16,322 nucleotides of DNA, from contig JAQCBC010000002.1 of NCBI GenBank assembly GCA_027621615.1, forward strand, positions 1-16,322, given 5' to 3'. Position 1 is the stretch's first letter. Every line of letters starts with the position of its first letter. Origin of the DNA: a bacterium. GTDB taxonomy: Bacteria > Margulisbacteria > Marinamargulisbacteria > UBA6595. The notes below the pieces were generated by a model. The model had not been told where the DNA came from. It saw nothing but the letters and a program-made list of their open reading frames with translations, and ran no database searches. A program made the position numbers and the translations under genes. Of the stretch, positions 7,326-14,745 are shown piece after piece.

Positions 7326-9034
7326 GTACTCCCGGTTGGTTTTTCCATGGGGGTATCGGGACGCTCTAAAATCATCGCTTCTGCGGACTTGCCCGCAGGG
7401 ATCATCGGGAACACGTTATCTTCTTTAATAACCTCCGCATGAATCAGCACCGGACCGGGATACTCAAACGCCTCCCGAAGTTTACGACGACAGGCCCGTG
7501 CGTTTTGAATACGAACGCCTTTAACCCCATAACTTTGCGCTAATTTAACAAAATCTGGACTGTGCTCCAAATCAACACCCGACAACCGATTATCAAAAAA
7601 TAATTCCTGCCATTGGCGAACCATCCCCAAATACTTGTTGTCTAAAATAACAATCTTAACGGGAAGCTTATACAGCATAATGGTTGATAGCTCATACAAG
7701 GTCATTTGAAACCCACCATCGCCAACCACCGCAATAACGAGCGACTCAGGAGCAGCCAATTGCGCGCCAATTGCAGATGGAAACCCATAGCCCATTGTTC
7801 CCGCACCACCGGATGACAACCATGTATCCGGTCGGCTAAGTTGAATAAACTGAGCCGCCCACATTTGATGCTGCCCCACATCGGTGGTGACAATTGCATT
7901 GCCTTGTGTAATTCGTGAAATGTCGTCCAACACCCGCTGAGATGTAAGCCCTTGCGCGTTATCATATTTCAGGGGAAAATCCCGTTTATTTTTTCGGATT
8001 GTTGCCAACCAAGCCCGTGTCTTTAACGGCTTCACTAACGGCAACAAGGCTTGCAAGACCGATTTGGCATCGCCCAAAACGTGGGCATCCACCGAGACAA
8101 TCTTATTAATTTCACCCGGATCCACATCAATGTGGAGGCGTTTGGCATTGGGACAAAATCGACTCGGATCGCCATTAATGCGGTCATCAAATCGAGACCC
8201 TATTGACACAATTAGATCACAGTCCACCAATGCTTTGTTCGCATACGCCGTCCCATGCATCCCCAACATGCCCAATGCCAGGGGATGGGTTTCTGGGAAT
8301 ACGCCTTTGCCCAATAACGTTGTCGTTACAGGCGCCTGCAAGGTTTCAGCCAATTGAATCACCTCGTGGCTGGCGCGCGCAATAACCGCGCCTTGCCCCA
8401 CCAACAAGAGCGGCTTCTTGGATGCCTGAATATATTGCGCCATGGTTTGAACGGCCACGGGGTCCGGGGGCTGTGGCAAGCGATACCCCGGCAAATGAAC
8501 CGGCGCATCCAACGATGCTGTGCAGGGCCCACTGGTAATATTTTTAGGTAAATCAATCAACACCGGACCGGGCCGACCCGTATTGCAAATATGAAAGGCT
8601 TCATGAATAATACGGGGGATGTCATTGGTGTTGCGCACCAAATAACTGTGTTTCACAACTGGCAACGTAATCCCAAACACATCCGCTTCTTGAAACGCAT
8701 CTTTACCCAAATTATCCAAATTCGTTTGACCTGTGAGCACGATTAAGGGAACCGAATCCATTTGAGCCGTTAACAACCCAGTTACAATATTTGTAGCCCC
8801 AGGCCCACTGGTCACCAAAACCACCCCCGGTTGATGCGAAACACGGGCATACCCATCCGCCGCATGAATCGCCCCTTGCTCGTGACGGGGCATGATTAAT
8901 TCAATCGACGAATCAACCAGTGCATCAAACATGGGCATTGCAGCACCGCCGGAATATCCAAAAATATAGGGAACATTGTGGCTCTCTAAACACGCAATTA
9001 ATGCCTGAGCCCCGTTTCGTTCTTGCTTTGTCAT
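7322..9034 (-). CDS. ilvB: Acetolactate synthase large (catalytic) subunit
   Basis: ThDP- and FAD-dependent enzyme that condenses pyruvate to acetolactate, or pyruvate plus 2-ketobutyrate to acetohydroxybutyrate, the first shared step of valine, leucine and isoleucine synthesis. The 570 aa length is typical. The N-terminal domain has FGYSGGA and the cofactor-activating Glu52 in PRHEQGA, the middle domain has SIGSRFDDR (277-285), and the C-terminal domain has the ThDP/Mg motif starting GDGGFQM (438-444) and reaching Asn466, then LGMVRQWQ. The end [11 protein letters not shown] matches AHAS rather than other ThDP enzymes. It is followed by an overlapping ilvN. The ATG at 9034 lacks a clear Shine-Dalgarno. 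Confidence 0.96.
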   Translation of the reverse strand: MTKQERNGAQALIACLESHNVPYIFGYSGGAAMPMFDALVDSSIELIMPRHEQGAIHAADGYARVSHQPGVVLVTSGPGATNIVTGLLTAQMDSVPLIVLTGQTNLDNLGKDAFQEADVFGITLPVVKHSYLVRNTNDIPRIIHEAFHICNTGRPGPVLIDLPKNITSGPCTASLDAPVHLPGYRLPQPPDPVAVQTMAQYIQASKKPLLLVGQGAVIARASHEVIQLAETLQAPVTTTLLGKGVFPETHPLALGMLGMHGTAYANKALVDCDLIVSIGSRFDDRINGDPSRFCPNAKRLHIDVDPGEINKIVSVDAHVLGDAKSVLQALLPLVKPLKTRAWLATIRKNKRDFPLKYDNAQGLTSQRVLDDISRITQGNAIVTTDVGQHQMWAAQFIQLSRPDTWLSSGGAGTMGYGFPSAIGAQLAAPESLVIAVVGDGGFQMTLYELSTIMLYKLPVKIVILDNKYLGMVRQWQELFFDNRLSGVDLEHSPDFVKLAQSYGVKGVRIQNARACRRKLREAFEYPGPVLIHAEVIKEDNVFPMIPAGKSAEAMILERPDTPMEKPTGST

Positions 9035-9043
9035 TAGAGCCCT

Positions 9044-9049
9044 ATTGTA
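9044..9049 (-). promoter_or_regulatory. Possible -10 element before ilvB
   Basis: TACAAT on the minus strand, five of six matches to TATAAT, lies 9 nt before the ilvB ATG. I see no good -35 hexamer at the right distance. If real, it would give an almost leaderless ilvB mRNA, which fits the missing Shine-Dalgarno. An imperfect inverted repeat (9048-9056 with 9074-9083, one bulged base, 17-nt loop) overlaps it but has no T tract, so a terminator for the preceding gene is not supported. Confidence 0.25.
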
Positions 9050-9080
9050 GCATTTTTATAGAGTTTTTAACACAAAATGC

Positions 9081-10169
9081 CTACAAAATTGCGCACACGG
9101 CATCCAGATTCACATACTGCTCCACCAAATCTTGGGCAGCTTTAATCTTATGGGATTCTTTATCGTAGACTTTAAAAATCATTTTATTAATGCGTGTTGC
9201 AACCGAAAATGAATCTTCATCCACCTGCAACAACGGAATATTCGTTCGCTTAATTAAATCCAATACTTTTTGCTCTGGGGATACTGAATTGGTAAAAATA
9301 ATACCGGATAATCGATGCTGATGGTCATACAAACTATCAAATAAGGCCGCTAAAATTAACCCCTCGCGATTGCCCGGCACAATTAACACCGTATTGGGCT
9401 TAATCACATGCAACGCATCGTGTGGCTGCATATCCCCAATCACAAAATGCTCCACACAATTCAACAAACCCGACTCAGAATCACTGAGCCACGTGGCATT
9501 TAAATCTTTTTGCAACGCCATCACCGATGGCCAACTGAGCATCGATTTCATGGGAATAACCCCAAACACGGGGATCCCCAATCGATCAAACCCACGCCGA
9601 ATAACCGGCTCCACATCATCATACTTTTCCGGCAACACTTTATTCACAATAACCCCGGACACCCGAACGCCCTGTTGATCAAAGCAGGCTTTATTCAACA
9701 TGAACTCATCAATCGTTCGTCCAATACCCCCCAGGGTGACTAAAATAACCGAGGTATTTAAGGCCTTAGCCACGGTCGCATTCGACAAACCAAATACCGA
9801 CCCCACACCCGCGTGACCCGTGCCTTCATATAGCATGCAGGACTTGCCGTCCGACAAGTGTTCCTTGGCCGATAAAATTTTCGATATCAACGCATCTGAA
9901 TTGGAATCTCCGTCAATAAAATCACGTGTAAACCCTGACGGAACTGCGATTGGGCTCATCCGTTTTAAATTGTCCTGCAAGTTGTAACTGTGATAAATTA
10001 ACGCCGCATCTTTATCAATTTTTTCCCCATCAATCACCCGATACTGTTGCCCCACTGGCTTCATGTACCCCATGTTGGAGTAGCGCTGCAACAGGGCGTG
10101 AAACAGCCCTAAAGACACGAGTGTCTTTCCGTCATTCTGACGGGTTGCAGCGACAAAAACCTGCTTCAT
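9081..10169 (-). CDS. BioD-like P-loop NTPase with DRTGG-type domain (COG0857-like, no Pta catalytic domain)
   Basis: The first 210 or so residues resemble dethiobiotin synthetase-like P-loop proteins: a deviant Walker A ATRQNDGKT (8-16), a conserved MGYMKPVG block (34-41), and LYEGTGHAGVGSVFGLSNA near 118-136, then VILVTLGGIGRTIDE and VSGVIVNKV. Residues about 215-330 look like a DRTGG domain. The same two modules form the N-terminal part of long phosphate acetyltransferases, but here the protein ends at 362 aa with no PTA catalytic domain. It is not a biotin-pathway BioD: no other bio genes are near and the P-loop context differs. The ATG directly follows the sucD TAA, with no Shine-Dalgarno, so it is translated with sucCD. 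A regulatory or nucleotide-sensing role for acyl-CoA metabolism is an inference; the function is unknown. Confidence 0.75.
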   Translation of the reverse strand: MKQVFVAATRQNDGKTLVSLGLFHALLQRYSNMGYMKPVGQQYRVIDGEKIDKDAALIYHSYNLQDNLKRMSPIAVPSGFTRDFIDGDSNSDALISKILSAKEHLSDGKSCMLYEGTGHAGVGSVFGLSNATVAKALNTSVILVTLGGIGRTIDEFMLNKACFDQQGVRVSGVIVNKVLPEKYDDVEPVIRRGFDRLGIPVFGVIPMKSMLSWPSVMALQKDLNATWLSDSESGLLNCVEHFVIGDMQPHDALHVIKPNTVLIVPGNREGLILAALFDSLYDHQHRLSGIIFTNSVSPEQKVLDLIKRTNIPLLQVDEDSFSVATRINKMIFKVYDKESHKIKAAQDLVEQYVNLDAVCAIL

Positions 10170-11048
10170 TTATGCGGTTTGTAATTGTTTAGCAACGGCC
10201 TCCCCAATTAATGCTGGCGAATCGACAACAATAATGCCACTGCTTCGCATAACCGCTTTTTTAGCCGCTGCAGACTCATCGGCGCCGGATACAATAGCTC
10301 CGGCGTGACCCATTCGACGTCCTGGGGGAGCTGTTTCTCCAGCAATAAAGCCAATCACTGGTTTTGTTCCATGCTGGCGCACGTATTCAGAAGCTTCAAT
10401 TTCCATAGAACCCCCAATTTCACCAATCAGAACCACGGCATCGGTCAACGGATCCGCTTCAAACAATTTTAAAACATCCACCATTGTTGTTCCAATGATT
10501 GGGTCTCCGCCAATGCCCACACAGGTTGACTGACCCAAACCCACACGGCCAATTTGATAGACCGCTTCATAAGTTAACGTTCCAGACTTGGACACCACCC
10601 CAATGCGACCGGGATTAGCAATAAAACCAGGCATAATGCCGACTTTTGCTTGCTCAGGCGTTAACAAACCCGGGCAGTTGGGGCCGATCAATCGGGTCTG
10701 CTTATTTTTTAAATAGGCTTTAACCATCACCATATCTCGAACCGGAATCCCTTCAGTAATACAAACCACCAACTCAATACCCGCATCAGCGGCTTCCATA
10801 ATTGCCTCAGCAGCAAACGGTGCTGGGACAAAAATCAACGACACATTAGCTTGAACCGAACGTCGAGCATCATAACATGTATTAAATACAGGCACCCCAT
10901 CCAAGACGCTTTGCCCGCCTTTACCTGGCGTGACACCCCCTACAATATTGGTCCCATACGCCAGACACTGCTCCGCATGAAAACTACCTTCCGATCCAGT
11001 AATACCCTGGACGATGATTCGTGATTCGTTATCTACTAAAATAGCCAT
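10170..11048 (-). CDS. sucD: Succinyl-CoA ligase (ADP/GDP-forming), alpha subunit
   Basis: Alpha subunit of succinyl-CoA synthetase; it binds CoA and carries the phosphohistidine of the reaction between succinyl-CoA and succinate plus ATP or GTP. The 292 residues include the CoA-binding [12 protein letters not shown] and GGVTPGKGG blocks, [11 protein letters not shown] (121-131), SKSGTLTYE (153-161), [10 protein letters not shown], and the active-site His248 in [12 protein letters not shown]. The frame is full length. A strong AGGAGG (11055-11060) lies 6 nt before the ATG, within the 15-nt sucC-sucD spacer. Confidence 0.97.
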   Translation of the reverse strand: MAILVDNESRIIVQGITGSEGSFHAEQCLAYGTNIVGGVTPGKGGQSVLDGVPVFNTCYDARRSVQANVSLIFVPAPFAAEAIMEAADAGIELVVCITEGIPVRDMVMVKAYLKNKQTRLIGPNCPGLLTPEQAKVGIMPGFIANPGRIGVVSKSGTLTYEAVYQIGRVGLGQSTCVGIGGDPIIGTTMVDVLKLFEADPLTDAVVLIGEIGGSMEIEASEYVRQHGTKPVIGFIAGETAPPGRRMGHAGAIVSGADESAAAKKAVMRSSGIIVVDSPALIGEAVAKQLQTA

Positions 11049-11063
11049 TGTTTGCCTCCTTCT

Positions 11064-12236
11064 TTATGACGCTGCCTGAACAACTTTTTGCGCGGCATCT
11101 TCCAAAGTAGTCGCCGATATAATGGACACCCCAGACTCATCCAATACTGTTTTGGCCACGTCCGCATTCGTTCCTTCCAATCGGACAACAACCGGGACGG
11201 TTAAATTCATTTCAGACACCGCTTGAACGATACCCTTCGCAACACGGTCACATCGAACAATACCACCAAAAATATTCACTAAAATGGCTTTTACATTGGG
11301 GTCAGACAAAATAATCGAAAATCCCTGTTTCACCGTTTCAACATTGGCGCCACCACCCACATCTAAAAAGTTAGCCGGCTCACCCCCTTCAAACTTGATG
11401 ATATCCATGGTCGCCATGGCTAATCCAGCACCATTCACCATACACCCAACATTGCCATCTAATTTTACATAGTTTAAATTATGCTTGCTTGCCTCAACTT
11501 CTGAGGGATTTTCTTCATGGGTATCGCGCTGCTCAGCAATGGTTTTCTGACGATACAAGGCATTGTCATCAAAATTAAACTTGGCATCCAAGGCAACCAA
11601 TTGACCCTCCGTCGTCACAACCAAGGGATTTACTTCAATTAAGGAAGCGTCTGTTTCCTCATAGCAAAAGTACAGCTTCACAAAAAATGCAACCGCCTGC
11701 TTGTACACGTCCCCGGACAAACCCAAAGCTCCGGCTAAATGCCTGGCTTGGAACGCTCGCAAACCAACAACCGGATCCACAACGACTCGAGTAATTTTTT
11801 CAGGGGTTTCAGCCGCTACTGTCTCAATATCCACCCCCCCTTCTGGTGACACCATAACAACTGGACAACCGGTTGAGCGATCCAATGTAATGGCAACATA
11901 GTATTCAGATTCAATATCCAAGGCTTGCGCAACCAATACTTTTCGAACCAACTGACCCTCCGGTCCTGTTTGATGGGTCACTAAATTCATGCCCAGAATA
12001 GTATCAATCGCCTGCTTAGCCGAATCAGTATTGGGGCAAAACTTAACGCCGCCACCTTTACCCCGACCCCCGGCATGAATTTGAGCCTTTATAACAACGG
12101 CTTGCGTATTAAATTGCTGCTGAACCGCTGTTATCGTCTCAGCGGCAGCGACAGCGTCGGATAGCACCACACCATCCTGTATCGTAATTTTGTATTGCTT
12201 CAACAACTCTTTTGCTTGATATTCATGAATATTCAT
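11064..12236 (-). CDS. sucC: Succinyl-CoA ligase (ADP/GDP-forming), beta subunit
   Basis: Beta subunit with the ATP-grasp fold, providing nucleotide and succinate sites. The 390-residue protein starts MNIHEYQAKELLKQY, as the family does, and has KAQIHAGGRGKGGGVK (50-65), LIEVNPLVV (199-207) for metal binding, NGAGLAMATMD (268-278), the succinate-site GGEPANFLDVGGGA (284-297) and NIFGGIVRCD (321-330). Its start overlaps the hemJ stop as ATGA (12233-12236), and GAGGAGA just upstream (AGGAG at 12242-12246) acts as Shine-Dalgarno inside hemJ. Nucleotide specificity cannot be judged from these motifs. Confidence 0.97.
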   Translation of the reverse strand: MNIHEYQAKELLKQYKITIQDGVVLSDAVAAAETITAVQQQFNTQAVVIKAQIHAGGRGKGGGVKFCPNTDSAKQAIDTILGMNLVTHQTGPEGQLVRKVLVAQALDIESEYYVAITLDRSTGCPVVMVSPEGGVDIETVAAETPEKITRVVVDPVVGLRAFQARHLAGALGLSGDVYKQAVAFFVKLYFCYEETDASLIEVNPLVVTTEGQLVALDAKFNFDDNALYRQKTIAEQRDTHEENPSEVEASKHNLNYVKLDGNVGCMVNGAGLAMATMDIIKFEGGEPANFLDVGGGANVETVKQGFSIILSDPNVKAILVNIFGGIVRCDRVAKGIVQAVSEMNLTVPVVVRLEGTNADVAKTVLDESGVSIISATTLEDAAQKVVQAAS

Positions 12237-12751
12237 ACTGTCTCCTCGATCTTGACTAACTTGGATAATACAACCGCTAAAACACCAAAAAAAATCACTG
12301 TGCCCAAAACTGGAATGCCAACGGCAATCGTTCGTGTGGATACAAAAAACACAATGGCAATTAATAGAACACTAGGAACCTCGTTCGCACTACGAAGGGT
12401 TCGACTACTGCTGGGCAATCGCTGTGGAAGCGCCACACACCGATGACACCAAATATGATAGACCCAAAGTAAGCACACGCACCCCAACTTTGCATGCATC
12501 CATGGATAACTTAAGGCGCCTGTTTGCATGAGCAAATGCAATCCAATCACGGTCGTTAGGATACCACTGGGCCACGTTATAATGTAAAACAACCGTTTCA
12601 TCATGATATGCAACTGCTTGGACACTTGGGGGGATGCATCGTTGGATTTTGCTTCAACATAGTAAACAAAAAGCCGACCAATATAAAGCAAGCCCGCAAA
12701 CCAGCAAACCATAAAGATAATATGTAAGGCACGCATAACATTTAAATCCAT
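12233..12751 (-). CDS. hemJ: HemJ-type protoporphyrinogen IX oxidase (membrane protein)
   Basis: Predicted inner-membrane enzyme that oxidises protoporphyrinogen IX to protoporphyrin IX in heme synthesis. The 172 residues match the HemJ/UPF0093 family: ALHIIFMVCWFAGLLYIGRLFVYYVEA at 8-34 with the conserved His10, WMHAKL (84-89) with the conserved Lys88, YHIWCHR near 98-104, and NEVPSVLLIAIVFFV (123-137). Four hydrophobic helices correspond to these regions, and an additional one follows at about 144-164, seen in longer members. The start at 12751 has no Shine-Dalgarno. It heads a unit with sucC, sucD and the BioD-like gene. Earlier databases sometimes label such proteins CopD-like; the HemJ signature is the better fit. 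Confidence 0.88.
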   Translation of the reverse strand: MDLNVMRALHIIFMVCWFAGLLYIGRLFVYYVEAKSNDASPQVSKQLHIMMKRLFYIITWPSGILTTVIGLHLLMQTGALSYPWMHAKLGCVCLLWVYHIWCHRCVALPQRLPSSSRTLRSANEVPSVLLIAIVFFVSTRTIAVGIPVLGTVIFFGVLAVVLSKLVKIEETV

Positions 12752-12761
12752 TACAAGATTA

Positions 12762-12791
12762 AAATTACGGGAAACACAGCGTGATTGTCAA
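12762..12791 (-). promoter_or_regulatory. Possible hemJ promoter
   Basis: A perfect -35 TTGACA lies on the minus strand at 12786-12791. At an 18-nt spacing only a poor -10, TAATTT (12762-12767), is available; a better TTTAAT (12758-12763) sits too far away at 22 nt. A start near the hemJ ATG would make the message leaderless or nearly so. The exact DnaA box at 12804-12812 lies 12 nt upstream of the -35, so DnaA could influence hemJ transcription. Confidence 0.35.
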
Positions 12792-12799
12792 TAAGTAGG

Positions 12800-13025
12800 T
12801 TGGTTATCCACAGATCGACAACAAGCCTGTGGATAACCCGTGAATAACCACATATTAACCAATAGTCTAGCCCCCCTAAATTCGACCGAATCACCTCCTA
12901 AAACAGGCAATCAAAACACGGAGTTTTGAGCTTAAAATCAGCTCGTTCGATTATTTTTTTTGAAATCAGAAAAATAACCTAAAACCGAGCTTTCCACACC
13001 CAGTCAAGCCGATTGTGGATAAACT
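12800..13025. other. DnaA-box cluster, candidate replication origin (oriC)
   Basis: The 314-nt gap between the divergent genes hemJ and comF holds three exact DnaA boxes: TTATCCACA on plus at 12804-12812, and its complement TGTGGATAA at 12828-12836 and 13014-13022. The first two face each other 15 nt apart. Weaker matches lie at 12844-12852 and 12990-12998 (seven of nine). Between them are a C6 run, two small inverted repeats (12912-12928 and 12928-12944) and an AT-rich tract around 12946-12990 with eight T in a row (12954-12961), which could unwind. No dnaA, dnaN, gidA or rpmH gene is in the window. Reading by eye, plus-strand C exceeds G on both sides, so a skew switch is not evident. A DnaA-titration or regulatory site is the main alternative. 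Confidence 0.55.
12912..12961 (+). repeat. Two adjacent small inverted repeats followed by a T tract
   Basis: CAAAAC (12912-12917) pairs with GTTTTG (12923-12928) over a 5-nt loop, and GAGCT (12928-12932) pairs with AGCTC (12940-12944) over a 7-nt loop. A run of eight T follows at 12954-12961, nine bases after the second stem. The stems are short and the T run is not adjacent, so an intrinsic terminator is unlikely. Within the DnaA-box cluster they may instead be part of an unwinding region. Confidence 0.4.
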
Positions 13026-13026
13026 G

Positions 13027-13055
13027 TTGAAAAACCCATTAGAATTGCGTTAAAT
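13027..13055 (+). promoter_or_regulatory. Possible comF promoter
   Basis: TTGAAA (13027-13032, five of six matches to the -35) and TTAAAT (13050-13055, four of six to the -10) are separated by 17 nt. The start would fall near 13062, only a few bases before the comF ATG at 13066, consistent with the lack of a Shine-Dalgarno. The -35 begins 5 nt after the DnaA box at 13014-13022, so bound DnaA would be expected to affect it. Confidence 0.35.
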
Positions 13056-13065
13056 TAATAAAAAA

Positions 13066-13716
13066 ATGCATAATCTAGGCTTATTTTTCAACCGTTTTCT
13101 TATGGCACTGAATCAGTATTGCACCCCCAGTCATTGCCATCATTGCGACACACCCATGGATCCATTATTGGGGGGGCATGCACTTTGTGATTATTGTGAA
13201 AATCTGTGTACCCCTGAACCCACTACGATCTATGAAAAAAGCTATGCCGTGCATGCCTTATTTGAATTTTCAGGTGCTATTCAAACACTGATGCATCATT
13301 TGAAATTTGACTGCAACCCAGCGGTTGTTAAGCAACTGCTTCCGGATAGCCTCGCAATTCCAACCGCCGATATTGTTATTCCTGTGCCCAGTCATCTGAG
13401 TCGCATTCGCCAGCGTGGGTTTGACCATGTTGAACGCTTATTTAAACACCGCTACGGCCATCGATACTACCCCTGCGTACAACGGGTAAAAAAAACGCCG
13501 TCGCTGTATAACCAACCAGCTGAAAAACGAAAAAAAATACTAGCCAATGCCTTTCAATGGAACCCGCAATACACACACAATTGCAATAACCAGTCTCTAT
13601 TAATTGTCGATGACATATACACCTCAGGGAGCACCATCAATGCCATGATCCAATGCATAAACCACCACTGCAAGCCAAAAGCCATCGCTGTATTCGCATT
13701 GTGCCGAAAAATGTAA
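13066..13716 (+). CDS. comF: ComF family protein (zinc ribbon plus phosphoribosyltransferase fold)
   Basis: Homolog of the competence protein ComF, required for handling incoming DNA in transformable bacteria; found widely, also in species not known to be competent. The 216 residues have an N-terminal four-cysteine zinc site, Cys24-x2-Cys27 and Cys41-x2-Cys44, then PVPSHLSRIRQRGFDHVE (107-123), the KTPSLYNQPAEKRKKILANAF block, and the type-I phosphoribosyltransferase loop LLIVDDIYTSGST (178-190). The ATG at 13066 gives the usual short leader before the cysteines; an internal ATG at 13102 is possible but also lacks a Shine-Dalgarno. A run of seven G (13170-13176) lies between the cysteine pairs. 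The next gene follows after 18 nt. Confidence 0.9.
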   Translation: MHNLGLFFNRFLMALNQYCTPSHCHHCDTPMDPLLGGHALCDYCENLCTPEPTTIYEKSYAVHALFEFSGAIQTLMHHLKFDCNPAVVKQLLPDSLAIPTADIVIPVPSHLSRIRQRGFDHVERLFKHRYGHRYYPCVQRVKKTPSLYNQPAEKRKKILANAFQWNPQYTHNCNNQSLLIVDDIYTSGSTINAMIQCINHHCKPKAIAVFALCRKM

Positions 13717-13725
13717 TCGATTACA
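13712..13725. repeat. 14-bp perfect palindrome at the end of comF
   Basis: TGTAATCGATTACA is its own reverse complement. It covers the comF stop codon and ends 9 nt before the next start codon. It is the kind of symmetric site a dimeric regulator could bind, but only one copy is seen and it is partly coding, so the role is open. Confidence 0.4.
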
Positions 13726-13734
13726 ATAGAATTT

Positions 13735-14745
13735 ATGAATCGATACGGTGGTATTATCACTATCCTACTAATCCTACTCATGGGAGGCGTTCATGGGGAT
13801 ACCTTGGTGTCAGAATCCATGAATTCCAACATAGTCTTGGACATCAACGAAAATTTAATTGACTACGATTTTTTTCGATCCACACTATCCACGCAACACG
13901 CACTCAGCGAACCCAAAAGTCATGCTGGCTATTTATCCTACAGCGATCAGCTACACGTTGCATTTTTAAGCAACCAACTCGTTGATACAATTATTGAATT
14001 TAGCTTATTGCTACACATTGGTGAAGCCATTGGTATTAATATGGGGCAAACCGCATTAGACAAGGCAAAAAAGGACTACTTAACCCGTTTAGAGGATTAC
14101 GGTATTGACCACGAGCACTATCGTTCGGGCTTGTTAAATTATGCGAACTTAATTGGAAAAAAACGCTACGTTAAGCAAGCCATTTTAGAGCGTTTGGAAA
14201 AACGAATAACCCCATCCTACATTAAACAGATGATGGAACAAAATCCTGGTTTATCGTTCGTTAAAAAGAAAATTGCTTATGAAGGCATTAAAATAACATC
14301 AAGCCCAATTATTCATGAACTCAAACATCAAAGAAAATGGAAAAAAATCAAAAAACTAACCCAAAGTGCTCAACCAATTATTATTCACCAAACCACGCCA
14401 AAAGCCTTCGATGAATGCCCCGAAACTGTTCAAGAACTGCTTCTACAATTAACCCACCGCAAACGCCCGATTGTATACGATGATGGGCACCACATCTGGG
14501 CATTATCAGTGACGGATATCCGTGATAATCCAGATAATACCGAAGCCGAAAAAAAACTCAACCAAGTAGCTGCTCAGCTTTACCTAGCCAATTGGCTCAC
14601 TGAAGCCAGCCAATACAATACCATTAAAGTTAACAAAGACTATATTATGGGCCTGCGCCCGACCAATTCTATTATTCAAGATTGGGTACCTAAAATAGAA
14701 TACTTTATTGACTCACCCATAACCAAAGGAAATCCAAATGCTTGA
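13735..14745 (+). CDS. Secreted SurA-like chaperone with degenerate parvulin domain
   Basis: A 336-residue protein with a signal peptide: MNR, a hydrophobic stretch at 8-18, and likely cleavage after VHG (19-21), so it should act outside the cytoplasm. Residues about 33-165 follow the SurA/PrsA N-terminal pattern: INENLIDYDFF, a helix with LVDTIIEFSLLLHIGEAIGI, ALDKAKKDYLTRLEDYGID, then KKRYVKQAILERLEKRITPSYI. Residues about 178-262 align loosely with a parvulin domain (KIAYEGIKI in place of the usual HILV start; PETVQELLLQL and DDGHHIWALSV in place of the end). The active-site histidine block and GGDLGWF are missing, so isomerase activity is doubtful. A C-terminal helix (268-295) matches that of SurA. 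Family assignment rests on pattern only. It overlaps pheS by 8 nt. Confidence 0.6.
   Translation: MNRYGGIITILLILLMGGVHGDTLVSESMNSNIVLDINENLIDYDFFRSTLSTQHALSEPKSHAGYLSYSDQLHVAFLSNQLVDTIIEFSLLLHIGEAIGINMGQTALDKAKKDYLTRLEDYGIDHEHYRSGLLNYANLIGKKRYVKQAILERLEKRITPSYIKQMMEQNPGLSFVKKKIAYEGIKITSSPIIHELKHQRKWKKIKKLTQSAQPIIIHQTTPKAFDECPETVQELLLQLTHRKRPIVYDDGHHIWALSVTDIRDNPDNTEAEKKLNQVAAQLYLANWLTEASQYNTIKVNKDYIMGLRPTNSIIQDWVPKIEYFIDSPITKGNPNA

Noticed and set aside
9048..9083. Imperfect inverted repeat between the BioD-like gene and ilvB as a terminator
   Set aside because: The stem is AT-rich with a bulge, the loop is 17 nt and no T tract follows on the minus strand.
9081..10169. Annotation as dethiobiotin synthetase bioD
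   Set aside because: The protein is about 130 residues longer than BioD, has a DRTGG-like second domain, and no biotin genes are nearby.
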